The notes: generated by a model not told the origin, from the letters alone. DNA of 64,000 nucleotides from Lanius collurio (GCA_020086605.1 JACBWW010000018.1:14185647-14249646); one strand, 5' to 3'; positions 49,104 to 63,015 are shown, counted from the stretch's first letter. Numbers and translations: made by a program.

Positions 49104-52100
49104 GCCAGCAGGTGCTCAGCACATCCAGGGGAGTGAGAACAGCAGTGCCCAGCCTTGTTCCTGAAGCCGGGGTGTCCCAGACAACCACCACCCTCTTGCA
49201 GTGACCATGAAGAGCAGGACCTCCTCGCTTGTGCAGATGGCAGTGATGGCTGCAGGAGCAGTGGTCACCTGCCAGGGGTCAGGAGGAGGGTGAGAGTGCC
49301 CACGGGAGCTGCTGCAGCCAATCCGCCCTGCAGCTACAGCCCTTGTCATGCCTGACTGAAGAGAAATGGGGCTGTGCAGAAGTGACATGCAGCTAACTGG
49401 AGCCCTGCACTGGCAGGGGGGCAGGTATCTTGGCAGGTTTTGTCAGAACAGGGATTAGGAAAAAGAAACAAAACTTGTTCTCCAGGGCAGAAGTTTTGAG
49501 CACTGCTGAGGGACACAGAGAGGAGCTCTTGTGCACACACACATTTATTCCTGTTCAATGGTTTGTGCCTTAGCAGGGAGCAACTATAAAGTGTCTTGGT
49601 GTAGATCCAGACCCCTTGGCTGTTACCCTGTTGGTCTCTGGTGCAGTGATGATCTAGTTTAATGCAGGAATGTCACTAGGAAGGAAAAGGGAAAGGTAGC
49701 AATCGTGGACCTTCAGAGCCAACATCCACCCACATCCCAGCTCAGATACAGAACTCTATTCTGAACTTAAGTCAAACCTCAACACCTCTCATGCCCTGGG
49801 CCTCAATTTGTTCATGGCATGCATAGAACTCTCATGTAGAAATCTTGAAATTTTCAAACTAGTGCCAGTCTAGAGGATTTCAGCTGGTTGGACTTTCCCT
49901 GCCTGCTTACTCTGATTGCAAATTTCCTGTATTCCTGCAGGACTTCCCCGGTGAGCAAGGGTCACACAGACTGCCAGGAGCAGAAGGCTGGGGCTTCTGT
50001 ATGAAGCTTCTCACTGTCTCCTCTCGTGCAGTGCTGAGAAAGCCATCAGGGCTGCAGAGCAGCTTTCAGAAAAACCAAAGGAGAGTGGGACTAGAAATTC
50101 CTCCCACCCCAAAGGCACGAATGCACAGAAACCACCGCATCCTCAATGATCATTATCTTTGGATATAAAGAGAAGCAGTAACAGGCTGAAGGCCTGCCTT
50201 GAATGGGCGGATATTCACCGCGGGGCAGAGGAGCAGACTCCTGCTCTGCGTTCAGCTTTGCTTGCAGCCGCTTGCCCAAGCTGGCGGTGTCTGTCATCTC
50301 AGCTGTCACCTCCAGATGGAGCCAAGCGGCACCTTTACAGAGCTGCTCAGAGCTTCCGCTTCTCCGGGATTTCCCTTCAGATGCCACAGCCATGAGAAGT
50401 TTATTCTTACAATAGATAACCTGTATAATTCCTAACATAACCTCATGATGCGGTTTTACTGTCAGAGACCACAATTTTCACCCTCGATACCAAGCTCCCT
50501 CTGCTCCTCAGAGGTCACTCTGTGGAATAGGTCCTCAGCCCATGCTTTGGGAAGCTTAAGTGGAGAATAAAAGTCCCAGGTCATAAAGCCAGGGTATGCA
50601 AGAGACTGCTGCTTCAGCTTTCTGCTTTCTGTTTCCTAACTCCACTTGTAGAAGCTGACAAGTGAGGAACTTTCCTTCTTCCATCTTTCCCAGATGCAGG
50701 TCTTTGGTGTGGTTATGTGGATATGATGTTTTCTGCTGAGTTTTCTGGTGTACAAATGTCTGTATAAGTCAAAGAAACCTTCATGATTTTCACTTCATGG
50801 CATTCTGTGACAAGAGCAGCTTTGTGTTATCAATAGTTCTGACCCACAGGGAGATGGCAGTGCCCTCACAGGTCCCATAAAGGACAATGGTTTTTATTAG
50901 CCACACATATATATAGATTAGCTTGCATTTATGTGAGACAGGTACTGAAAATATACATCATCTTCCTATACCTGTCTTGTACTGTGTTCCTTAACTTCTG
51001 TCTGCACTCATCTTTAAAAAGCACCCTAGTCAGTTTTTATTAGAGGCAACTCAGAAAAAGGGGTGTGGTGAGCTCAGAAAAGGCCTGAAAAATCTGAGAC
51101 CGCCTTCCCACAATCAGCATTAAATCCTTAGCAGTGTCAAGACCAGAGTTTAAGAGCAACAGAGCCTGGATTAGGCAGGAAATGTATTATAGCCATATGA
51201 ATCTCCTTGCCTTCTCCTACTGTCCTGTACCCGAATGCAAGCCACTTTCAGAGAGGATAAGCCCAGTGGAAAGAAAAGGGACATTTTCTCATATTTGGTG
51301 CATGGTAAAAGTGTCTTAATACAAGCATGACAGAGGTGGAAAGTGAAAATCTCCCGTGGTAATTGCCAGAGAGGTGTTTCTAAGCTTTTGTGATGGGCAC
51401 TTTGTACTCTCTTCTTCCAGCTCTGCCCATCAAATGTCCACGGATGTCAGACCAAGAGGCAAATTCCACTAAGGGATGGAGGCAGCACGTGAGGCACCAG
51501 TGCTGCCTGTGCTGTGCTCCATCTCTCCACAGCTGTTATTGCAGTCCTGGTGGTGTGTTGTTTATTTTCCGCATGCCCAGCAATGTGTTGCTGTCCCAGC
51601 TCCTTCCACCTTCCTGTGTTCATCTTCCCTGCAGGGCAGGGCAGGTGAGTGACCCTTCCTAGAGCAGGATGCCAGTGCTTCCCTGGCCATGAGTCACTGG
51701 GGACAGGAAGGGCTCCAGGCATTTGCATCTAGCTTGGGGCTCTGGAGCATCCTGGCCTGGACAGCAGAGCAGGTCAGGATCCTCCAGTTTTCCCTCATGC
51801 ACGACTGCTGCAGAGTGTGCAATGCAATGAAGATGGTTTATGAATTGTCACCTGGTGGAGAGACCAATCCAATACCTGGTCCTTCTTTAGGTCTGTATCT
51901 CCAAACAGTCCCATGGAAGCTGCTGTAGTTACTAGAAAGAATACAATATTCTTTATTTAGTAGAAAATGGCAAGACACATATATCTTTATTTAAAACAAG
52001 TCAGCATCTTCTTGAAGCAAAGTCTGTAACAGTTTCTCATCATGGTCTGCTTTCCTAACTTGCATGACAGATGTCCCCTCAGCTTCAGAAAACAGCTCTC

Positions 52101-53400
52101 CCAAAATAACCTCCCAAGATGTCTTTGTATAGCCCAAAACCTGGCTGACATGACTCAGAGTAGCTTTCCAGTGAATTTGTAGGCTGTACTACATATGTTA
52201 ACTGTGCTTTGACACTAACAAAAGCATTAGGGTATCCTAATATTTGATTGCCAGAGCTTGGCCTTGTCAGGCTCTTACTCTGCATGGTATCAGTGCAGCA
52301 AAACTTTGCTAATTTAAGAGTTTTATCACCTTGACTACACACAGCCCCAGCTCAGGGACAAATGCACCATGGGTTGATTGCTTTTATTACTCATTAACAC
52401 AAGGTGGTCTGTGCTCTCCATTAAAGCCAAGCTTTTTATGTTAGAGAGAGAAAGAAACTACTGTCAGTCTTGGTAGCTGATTGTCGCCAGTCTATTTACA
52501 AAATGATTTTTGCAGCAACACCCCACTGAGGTTGCAGTCCCATGAGCACAGAAGTGTTTGTTCTGCCTTTACTTCCTCAGTATCTAATATATAGTGTAGC
52601 AGAGAGCCTGAAGCAAGAAGGAAGTGGTGATGCTGTACATTCATGCATGAAATACAGACCTTTCTACAAACAGGCAAGCAGCCCGTGAGGTGACTTGTGT
52701 TCAGGGCCAGGGGATTGTCCAGCAGGAAGGGCTCAGGAGTCAGAGGTGGTGGAGAGCTTTGGAAGGGGTTTTCCTAAGAGCTCTTCTGCTCCATGGCTTG
52801 TCTGCCCAACCATTCCCCCTCCTCCCTCCTGGTTGTACCCCCTCCATTTTCCTGCTTCACACACCACCATCCACAGCCTCTAAGTGTCGTCACCTCCAGA
52901 GCATCTCCTTGGACATGAGATGTGTACGCAAATAAATTAGAGAGCAGTGTGTAATGTATCCCTTCAGTCATGCTCATACGGTCACAAAACCTTGGGATTT
53001 AGCTTGGTGTTAGCTCAGTAACCCCAAGGAAAATAGTAAGACTTCTGAGCAACCTATGATTTTTCAAGAAGGCAATACATAAGATTAAAGGAAAATAGGA
53101 AAGCAAGGACATGTTCTGGTAGATGAGAGCTTAAAGGATTGGTAAGTAAAAACTGTGTTTGTACGTGTATATGTCTGTGTCTATTATACACACAGGTATG
53201 ATGCTGGCACACACTCCTTTAAAACAGCTTTTTAGTCACACCAAAGCAATAAATGCTAAAACAAGCATTTCATTACAGTCTTTTTAGGTTCTCAAAGTAC
53301 CATGTTCTCTTCAGTGCCATAAATTTAGTTTTATGGCTGCCCATGAAATCCCACACCTGAGAAACACATAATCTCAATGACGTATTACTAACCCCATTTT
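49104..53400. other. CLDN16 upstream region without recognised exons
   Basis: This must contain the CLDN16 promoter and any non-coding exon on the minus strand. There is no CpG island, consistent with a tissue-restricted gene. A minus-strand 127-codon open frame (50,091-50,474) has no recognisable domain, and I do not call it. Confidence 0.5.
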
Positions 53401-53419
53401 AGAGCTGGGGAAAACGGGG

Positions 53420-54300
53420 CCCTGGCTATGCGCCTTTAGATCGAGAGCGAGGAGTCACAGTCCCGCTCCTCTTTAGCACCGGGGCAGGACTCTCTGCCTG
53501 GGCGTGGTGAGATCCTTATCCGTGGAAACGTGTGTGACCACTCGGCTTTCCTGAAAGCCGCCAGAGAATGCGCGGTGCCGTCACTGCATACCAGCTCCAC
53601 GCAGGTGTGTGTTGGCAGAGGAGCTGGGCAGTGGATCAGACACACCTTTTCTCGGCATGCAACAAGTTCCAGTCCAGGCCCTCGTCCCCAAGCACCCCGG
53701 GGGCTGTTGATGCCCTGCCACGTCCCTGCGGCGTCATCGTCATCCAAGCGTGCCTTTCCCAGCATGAGCCTGAACTTTCCCGTGCGCTGATACCAAGGTG
53801 ATTAAAAGCAAGTGAAGCACAAGCTCTGTGCCACTGCTAGCAATCGTTCAGGAAGGGAAGGGAGAACAACGTGAGCGTTTAGCTCTCTCCAGAGTACCAG
53901 GGAAAAGCACAGAAGAAAGGTGCCGAGGTGAAAGGGGTTCGTGTTGTGTCTGTGCTCGGCGGCTGCTCCGCAGGGACACCTTAGCGCAGTGAGAGGGGCC
54001 GTACGTGCGCTTCACCCTGCAGGGCTCTCCTGGCTGACATCCAGCCCCCCTTGTGACTCACTTCACAAGAAACATCCGCTTTGGGCCTCCCTGCCTCTCG
54101 CTGATACTCACCAACCTGCTTATCTGAGTGACGAGAGACCGACCCTCTGGGAGACTCATCGAGAAAGGGATGAAAGTAACTACTGGGTTAGAAATGCACA
54201 GTTTGGTAACAGGATGTTTGGTCTGCTATAAAAAGCCCAGGAGGACAAGAGCTGAGGCTCAGAGAGAACAGTTGCTGCTATGATTCACAGACCATGAGCA
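53420..54300 (+). promoter_or_regulatory. Candidate promoter with TATA box between CLDN16 and CLDN1
   Basis: A CpG-bearing stretch (about 53.42-54.02 kb) leads into a consensus TATAAAAA at 54,227-54,234 on the plus strand. An initiator-like CTCAGAG lies 30 bases on, at about 54,258. The sequence around it is not a recognised repeat. Downstream I see no recognisable coding exon; the nearest open frames (54,326-54,706 and 54,505-54,807, plus strand) have no family signature. It could start a non-coding RNA, be a distal promoter or enhancer of one of the claudins, or be chance. Confidence 0.35.
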
Positions 54301-57300
54301 CAGGAGAGTTCTGAGATCTGGTTAGATGAGTGGGGGCCAGGTTTGGGTACGGGATCTGCAGGGAGTTTCCCTGAAGAGCTCTGGGGCTGTGACTGTTAAA
54401 ATCAGTGTCTGCGACCTGCCTGGCACCAGCCTCTACCCACACACTCACTCTGCTCTTCTGTTTAACATCCTGCATCCAAACTGCACACTGAACACTGCTC
54501 AGAGATGGCACAGAGTGACCCCCAGGTCTGCCCCCCACCCCTGGGGCACTGTACCCTCTGTGCACAGACAGGTTCTGGCAAGAGGGAGAAGCCAACTGCA
54601 AACAAAGGCTCCTATAAGGCCACCCCTTCATTCCAGCCCTCTCCTTGTGCAGGCAAGAGACAGGGCAGGGATGTTTCTGCCTCTGCTGCAGAGCAAATTG
54701 ACATGAGCAGAGCCCCTCATGTCCCACATACACCACATCACTCCCCACCTTCATCATGCATGCAAGCTGTGATGAGGCTGGAGGACAAAACCATGGAGGA
54801 GGAATAAAAGGAGGAAAAAAGGGGAAGGACAACTTAATCCTTGATGGAAATCCCCTACAAGGGCAGAATTGCAGTCTCAGACCTGGAACAGGAGACAACA
54901 ACAAATGACTCCAGTCCTGCATTTATATGGGGAGTGTCTTCATCTTGTCTACTCTTTTCTCCCCCATCCTGTCCTCTCCCCTACATCGGAGACTCTCTGT
55001 GCACTCTAAGATAAAAGCACAGCATGTCCTTTCCCTCCTTCTTCTATCCTGCCCCTATTCTGCCCTGGTGGTCCTGGTTCATGTAGGGCCTGGTTTCTGT
55101 TCTTTACTAAGAGGCGTCGTTCCTCACCCAAGCTCTCCCTAAGGAGATCATCCCTCCCCCTTTTTCAGGCTTAGAGCTTCATTTACACCTTCTTTTTCAA
55201 CAGCACAGGGCGTGGGCACCCTGAGCGCTCCCGAAACGCCCATCGGCAAAGCCTCTGTGTACATCGGGCTTAAGGGAGAGTTTCACGAGCAGAGAGACAC
55301 AGCTGTGAGAGAAACACCCCCAGCCTCTGACCTCCAGCGAGATAACTGGGGTTTTTAACTCCCTCTAGGCATTGAAATACGAGCTTGGGTTTCCAATGTG
55401 CTCTCCCAGTCCTAGCGATAAAGGATGTGTTGGAAAGTCCTGGAAAGAAACTCCTTCCCTCCTCCTCTGCCAACACGCAGCTCTGCCTTCAGCGCAGATG
55501 GGTCTTGCACTTGGCCAATGCTTTTCAAGAGTTTCATTCCCAGGTAGGCACTGGAATAACTAGCCACATTTAAGTACTTATTTAAGTACTGACCTGTGGG
55601 TCACAGCAGGGGCTACTGAGTGCTTCAGAAATGCCTGGCTCTGATTTGGGTGTCCTAAAGAGGACTGAAGCACACTGAATGTCAATACTTACAAATCCCA
55701 CCCTTCTGCTCCTCTCAGTTTCCAGAGACAACTACTTGTTGGAAGATGATTTTACAGGGCCAGCATATCTCTGAGGACACTGATTAGTTGTTAACTGGTT
55801 CTGGTGTGTCACAAGGTAACACTTACTACAGCACAGTAATCTGTGTATATTAAGGTTTTCCACTGTCAAAGGCCAGCACAAATAGGTTCAGTCTTATTGA
55901 TCCCCAGAGGAATTCAGAGCAACATGTGAAAGGGGCGAAGTTCAGCAACCTGCAAAAGATGTGAAAACTCATCTCCTAACATTGGCATTGCCCCTAACAG
56001 TCTGATCTAGAAATCTGGCAAGACTTTATGGCAGAACCTTTCTAAGAAGGACACTGGAGCACTTTATCTTCCCAGCACCAATTACCTGACATGTCATAAG
56101 GGCTTAGGAAAAGGGCAGAGGTTGTGGTCCAGGCACAAAAAGGTGAGACATAGCCATACCCTGAGATGAGAATCTTTGAGTAATTTACAAAGTGCTGAGT
56201 ACAGCTCAGGTTTTTCCTTGGTGTGAATGTTGCCCCCAAAAACCAGACTCACAGGTACTTGATCCTGATGGCTCACTTGGTCAGTGGTTGAGCAATGTAA
56301 ATGGTGGTAACTCTGACTTCACAGAGGTCACTCTGTCTTCAGGATTGTCTGAACAGTGGTTCCTGGGGAGGACCTCAGATCTCATCATTAAGCATCTTCT
56401 CCCTATCTCTTTGTAATATCACTCCAATGTCCCCTTCACTCCTTCATCTGATTGCAGGAAGAGCAACCTGAGGTTATTCCAAAGAGGAAAAATTTTTCAG
56501 TGATGACTTAAGGTGATCAGATTCTTGCCAGTCTCAGGAAAATAATTTCATAACTAGGGCATCAAGTTCATAAATGAGTATGGGCACCACTCATCATTGA
56601 ATTCCTTGTGGACAATTGGTGACGTTTGGGTAGATATGTGATTCTTGCTATAAGTGGTCCTGGAGGATCAGGACCAAGACCTTGGAGGCATCAGGAACAT
56701 GATGAGAGCAAACAGGATGGGTTGATGGCAAGGGTTAGGTCTTCACATTTCCTGGAGGATCTGAAAGATGCTTTTCTATCTGCACTTAGAAAACTCTTCC
56801 ATGGATGGTACCAGGCAGGAATTTTAGTCAGGATCTTGATACACATCTCTCATGGCTCATGCACTATGACACTCACACGCACATGGATCTGCCTCCCTCT
56901 CAGTCAGGCCTGGGTGTCACTTATTCTCTGTGCTTCCTGTCTCCTGCCCTGGGACTGTGACACCAGGAACTGCTGCTCTCCATGTGTTCCTAGTGGCACA
57001 TGGTGGGGAAAGTGGCCACACTTTGTGGTTGACCCTTCTGACAGGGCACACTTTCCATTTGCCATGTCACTGCTGAACCTCTTCCCTAGATGCCTCATCA
57101 CACCTGTCCAGTCATGACACCACGATTTGTTTCATACATTCTAAAATTACATTTCTAGTTGATATGATGTAGAGCTACCCTCTATCTACAGCACATAACT
57201 CCCTCCTTTTCCCACCATTACCTCTCTAGTACTATGAAACTCATTGTTTCCAGGAATTTGATTGTGTCTGACTTTTGTTTTCTATCTGGCCTCTGGTACA

Positions 57301-60300
57301 GAATGTGCTGTGAAAGAACAATACTAAAATAGAAAAATTGAAAACAAAGTAAATCCTACCATACGGGTCAAATCTTTTGGCCTCCAAGGGTTGAGTTTTG
57401 TGCCATGGAATCTCTGTCAGAGCGTCCAGTATTGCTTTGGGAAACAACACATGAGCAGCCAAGTGCAGGACCACCTTTATTCCTTACCAGCTCACTGCCT
57501 TGCATGGGCAAGCCCTGAGATCTGAGAGCTGTGGGTAATGACACATGCCAAAACCACTTACTTACAGATGAGAAAGATTCCAGTGTTTCTGGGGTATTCT
57601 GAGGCACAGTCTCAGCCCTACAGTCACTTGTTGAAGCTGATTCAGAAGAGAAGAAAAAACAAAGGTAGCAGGTGAAAACTGAGAAGCTGGGGAGGAGACA
57701 TGATTTCTTTCAGAGCCCTCACTAGAGGGAGGTTTGGAGGAGAAGTCAGGAGTTCAGCCAGCCTCACACAGCTTTGGTGGGTTACGTATAAGCACATTTT
57801 AGCTACAGCCAGATGAATTCCATCATGTGAAGAGTGGAATTAAACTACTCCCAAAACTGTAACCTCATTACAACCGGTGAGAAAATATGAATGTTTAAAT
57901 GACTGCAAGAAGAGGGTTGATTATTAGCTTGGTTTATCTCCAGCTGATTAGGAATTCCAGGTCATGTCTGCTGACCAAACATGGATAGGTTTATGCTGTT
58001 TCTGTCCCCAGTATTTGAGAAGGAGTAGTTAATACAGCCTATTTAAAAACGTGTCTTCAGAATATATTCCCTCTATGTAATTAGTATCAAATAAGTCCCA
58101 TCAGTCTCTCCAAGTGATGCTGTCTCCACCAACCACAAATTTCAACACCAAAGAGGAAATCTGAGCTTTGCTTCTGGAAATGACAATTTCAATTCATCTG
58201 TGCAGGTAAAAGCACTGGTTTTGGTGCTGCTCACTGCCCTGTGGTATTTAGGCAATAGGAGTCATTGAAGGAAGACTTCTCCAACAACCTTTTTGTAAAA
58301 CTTTGTACTGAATGTCAGCCCTACAGGAGTGAGCAGCAGATGAAGGGTTAAGCTTTCCTTGTGCTGCTGCCCTCTCCAGCCTTGCAAGCTGTGATCTTTG
58401 GCTGCTTCAGCTGCTACCATGGTCAGACACAGTCTGCCCCTCACTGCAGACAGGGCTGGACACAATCCTGACTAATCCAGGAAGATCTGCAGAGGTCTTA
58501 GATCCTCCTGACATCTGGGCAAATTCATCTGGGCGCTGCCTGCAAAACAGTGCTTGGAGCTAAGGTTCAGCTAGGGTGTTTCTCCTGGATGGATGGTGGA
58601 GGAAGTGGGAGAGAGAGAAGGAAAAGCAGCCTGTAGATAAACAATGAAGTCTTTTTAAGGTTTTCCGAGACGATGTAAACTTGAGCTAAACACATGTGGT
58701 TCTACCAGTCTGCCCTTTTCCTCCTGAACCTTGGGGACTTCAAATGAAATAGCAAGTCAATAGCGTTGAAAAGAAACAAAGTGTTGCACTTTCCTGTGAA
58801 GCACAGAGTAAATCTGCAAAACTCCTTCCTGCAGAATGCTGCAAGTGCCAGAAGTTTAAAAAAACAAACAGCTGGATTTATGGAGGGAAAATCGAGCGAA
58901 TAAAATTAAAGTTAAAAGTACTGGCACCAGCTCAAGATATTTTCAGACCTGGATCAGGGTGGGCTGTAACACATTTTGGGGAAGTGTCACTGTGCTTGCA
59001 TTATTTCCTAGCTCTACAACTGGCTGCCACCAGAAATATGGGCTGTAGTGCTCTTGTCTGGCCATTCCTATTTTCTGGTCCAGTTATGGAGCTTGTGCCT
59101 TCACTCTGAAGCCAGAATAATGCAGCTGTGCCTGCTCTGCACACCTGCTGCTCTGCGCACCTGCCCATACTTATAATAACATATAATCAGATGTTTACCC
59201 TTATACATGAGTTCTAGCTCAGGGATGAATTCAGGGGAGTCTGGGGGCCAGCTTTAGTATGCACAAGGACAGGGAACCACATGAGCCCGTGCTTCCCAAA
59301 CACAAGCATTGCACAGTGAGACCTTCCCCGAGAAATGTCTGAGAGAAGAGGAAACCAGGCTGCTCACCTGCAAGTCCTGGCAAGTGTTAAAGCTTGTTTT
59401 TGCCAGAAAAGGAAACAGGTATCGTTTACTACCTACAGAACTCAGATCTCTGCTGAGTACAGAGCTGAGGCTGCTCTATGACTCACACCCCCCCAAGGGA
59501 GGGACATGACCAAGGTGTTGAGCATTTGGCCAGAGCAGCCAGGGCTGTGGCACACGAGGGCAATCTCTTTGAACAATTAGAGTAGTTTCTCTACCTGTAG
59601 ACAAAAACATCTCAGTTTGATTTCAGGGACTGTCTAAGCACACGCCTCTTCTCACTTGGTCATGCTGTTGTAAAGGACAAAAAATTCAACTTGCATGTTT
59701 ACTTAAGAGCAGGCCAATCACTAAGGACTGTCACTACGGGAGTACCTTTAGCCTAGAGAATACAGAGGAGATTGCAACATCTTGGATAAACCTGGGTCTT
59801 TCAGCTGAGATTAATGATCTGAAGAAATGGTATTTCCCAAAAGTCAGATTTAAAAACTAGGTGAAAATAGAGTGAAAACTCTTTAGGACTTCCAATGAAA
59901 AAAAAAAACAAAAACAGAAGAACCTCAAGCAGAGGAGGAAAGACAGCGATTATGGAGTAAAAAGAGGTTTTATTTTGCCCATTGAAGCGGTGCAGAAAAT
60001 AATCCAAGAAAAGAAATAAGGTATTTCATGCCTCAAAGAAAGGAAGGAAGTTCAGAAGAGGAGACAAGGTGCTCTTAGGGATACTGTAAAATCCTCTGCA
60101 AATTCCAGAGCACTGAGAACATCGACAAGTTATGAAGGGGAAAAGTAGAGTTTCAGTGTTTATCTTACTACGTAAATTCCTTGTGATGATTCCACAGAAA
60201 TAGTTTCTGGGTTTTGAAACCTCTCATGAAACATGAGTAAAAAGTATCAACCTCAAATTTTCCCTAGAAAGCAAAATACAAATTGGGTGTTCATGAGGCT

Positions 60301-62640
60301 GGCACTGTGCATGAGGGGACTGTGTAAACTCTGGGTACAGATTGTCAGGGGTGTTCAGTGGTCAAAGAGACACTGGCAACTTGTGTTGCAGCCTATGAGG
60401 ACTATGGGAGGTCCAAGAGATGTGTGTCCTCATTGCCTTTCATCGGCTTTGTTTGACCCAAGGCCACTCTGTCACCCAGTAGCACTGCCCAGTGCAGCAC
60501 CATCAGGGACAGAGGAGCAGTGGGATCCCTGTGCAGCCCCTCAGGAGCACGGCGTCCATCTCCAGGCAGGTGTAGGCTGCAATCCCACAGTAACCCTCAC
60601 AGAATATTGCTGTCTCCAGTCTAAGTTCTGTGGCCTCCTGGAAGGGGAAGAAACTGAGCACATATGCTGTCCTACTGTATGAGCAAGCAGTCAGACTCAC
60701 ACTACAGACAGATTTGGCACAAACTGTCTCAAAAGTGCCACCAAGATAAATTCTAAGATAAATCCTAAGTCAAATTTTCCCAATGACAAAGCAATCATGA
60801 ATTTCAGTCCATCCAAGAGCTAGCAGCATGGTCAGGGTGCTACAACATGCATCACATGCTGGTGCCTGCATTTCCCCAAGCCCACTCTTGATGTCCCTCC
60901 CAGTACAAGTCAATCTCATCATTGGCACCCAGGACTCCTCCCTGTACTTTCCTAGAAGGCTCAACATGAAGTCCAAGTCCTTCCCATACAAAATGGTTCT
61001 GTTCCCCCATGTCCTGGCTGCTCAGAGCCTGTAGACAAAGAATTTAAACCTGCTAAAAGTGTCATGGTAGCTTTTAACCCTGTCCAGGTCTGACCTTGCC
61101 CTGCAGGAGTCAGTGAGAAACTGCCCAATCTCTCGGGGTGGGGGCTGGCAGGAGGGTCAGGAAAGGGGTGAGTCAGCTCAGTGCTCTGAAGCACTGGAAA
61201 CACTGCACATTCTTTGGCAGATGGACACTCTTGGACTGAAATGACTATGCAGATGTCAATGATCAAATCCAGACACTCCTAACTCCGTTCTCCTCAGGTT
61301 CATATGAGTTTCTGCCCTGCCTCTTTACCAGGCAAGGGATTGTTCCTCACAGGAACCAGCTCCAACAGCCAGCACCATGCTGGTTTCCCTGCTCCCTCTA
61401 TCAGAGTTCTTCATGAATATGCAGATAAATGCATCTACTTTGTTATCTCTGCATTGCCAAAGAAAACTTTGTTGCTTTCTTCTTCTTCACTCCCTGAAAA
61501 ACTGTGGTCCACGGAGACACAGGAAACCTGAAAATTCTTCAGACCCAGAGTCACAGCTCCTTATTCCTTAGAAAGTGAAAAAAGCATGACTGGAAAAGTT
61601 TGCTACCAGGCAACTGGGGTGGATTTCATCACACCAGCACTGCTGCCTGGACACTGGGGACCTGCAGCCACAAGTTTTTTCAGAGCAAAACAGCTTTGCT
61701 TCGTATCTGGCTGGTGGGACAAGATTGCTGTGGCTTTTCTCCCCTTTGACCCCCCTGGCATTGCACAGGACAGGTCAGGTAATCATAAGCCTGTTTGTCT
61801 GTTTGCAAATCTCAGGAAGCAGCTCCAGCAAAATCTCCTAAGTCATCAGAATGCAGCAAAGCATGGTGTCAAAACAATGCAACCCCATCCGTACCTCCAG
61901 CAGGACCTTTATCAGGAATTACCACCTGTTTATCTCAGAGTCTGGGATTACAGTAGGTCCAGGCTGAAGGACCCCTCCATCCAGCCAATGGTGAGAGCAG
62001 GCAGCACTACTCAGCCCATGCCGTGCCCTCTGAAGGAGACAGCATTTCCTCACTTTGCCTGTTCTGAGTCTGGATGTGTCAATATTCAAATATTCACGCA
62101 GGAGAAAAGGAAACTATAGTAACTGGACAAACACACACCCAAGTGAGAGGACACTCCTTCCTGGTCTGTAATCCCCTGGTTCAATAAACCTTAGCAAATC
62201 ACTGATGTGAAATTTCTCCCACTAATACAGAGGTGTACGGGACACTGTCCTTATTAAAATGGTAGGTTCAAAAGTTTGGATTTGTATGTGGATGATGAGT
62301 GTTTGCACAGCTGCCTCTCTGAAAGCCCTTCAAAATCATAGTACTCATAATTCCCATGACTATTCTACTGCCTCCTCTGTAGCTGGTTGTCCCACGTGTG
62401 CTGCATGTCCAGGAGCCAGGCAGCGAATCTGCCAGGAGGGAAATGCCCCTCTGCCTTGCCTGGCGGCACTGAGGTGGGCTGGGGAAGGTGGTCACACATA
62501 CAGCAGCTGGACAGGTGGAACTGGCACAGCCCCAGCCCCACTTCCCTGCCCACTGTGCTGGCTCCTGGAGGGAGGGAGAGCCGGAGAGCCAAGTTTACAG
62601 CCCCAGCAGGTGAAGAACAGCAGCGGGCTGCCAGTCCCAA
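54300..62640. other. Intergenic stretch upstream of CLDN1
   Basis: No recognised exon in 8.3 kb. The larger open frames are 214 codons (54,278-54,922, minus), 163 codons (56,626-57,117, plus), 149 codons (60,233-60,682, plus) and 177 codons (61,586-62,119, plus). None has a domain I recognise, and plain non-coding DNA gives such frames at this GC content. A poly(A) signal AATAAA lies at 62,183-62,188 after the last one. Confidence 0.55.
62504..62612 (+). promoter_or_regulatory. CLDN1: Cluster of E-boxes upstream of CLDN1
   Basis: CAGCTG at 62,504-62,509 and CAGGTG at 62,512-62,517 and 62,607-62,612 lie about 350-480 bases upstream of the inferred start site. CAGGTG E-boxes in the mammalian CLDN1 promoter are bound by the repressors Snail and Slug. 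Whether these bird sites do the same is inference. Confidence 0.45.
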
Positions 62641-62894
62641 GGAAAGCGAGTGGGGGTTCGCGCTCTCAGGACCCCCAGCTCTAGGAGGGCGCAGACCCGC
62701 GAGCACAACCAGGCCACCCTTCGGAGGCGCCAAAACATCCAGGGGTGCCACCTCATCCGCCCGCGGGGGACAGAAGGGACCGCTCCACGAGGGCTTTCTC
62801 CGAAGGGAGGGGCAGTGTGGGGCGGGGGTCACTTGGGGCTGTGGGTCAGGGCGAAACGCTGAGGGAGGGGTCACTCCGGCCGCCTTCGGGGCCG

Positions 62895-62980
62895 CGCGGG
62901 GCGGGGCCGGGGCGCGGCCGGCAGGGGGCGCGCCGCGCGCGGGTTTAAGAGGCGCGCGGGGCGGCGCGCGGGCGGCAGAG
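62895..62980 (+). promoter_or_regulatory. CLDN1: CLDN1 core promoter
   Basis: GC-boxes of the GGGGCGGGGCC type at about 62,897-62,907 are followed by a TATA-like TTTAAG at 62,944-62,949 inside otherwise pure GC sequence. A start about 30 bases on, near 62,974, would leave a 5' UTR of only some 40 bases before the ATG at 63,016. The start site is inferred. Confidence 0.55.
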
Positions 62981-63015
62981 CGGAGCGCGCTCTCCGTCCC
63001 CTCGGGCCCGCAGAC

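Noticed and set aside
49003..49191. 62-codon minus-strand frame over CLDN16 exon 1
   Set aside because: It is a shifted frame of the true exon; the frame starting at 49,103 matches claudin-16.
56626..57117. 163-codon plus-strand frame
   Set aside because: No family similarity seen; I considered an old retroviral remnant but found no conserved motif.
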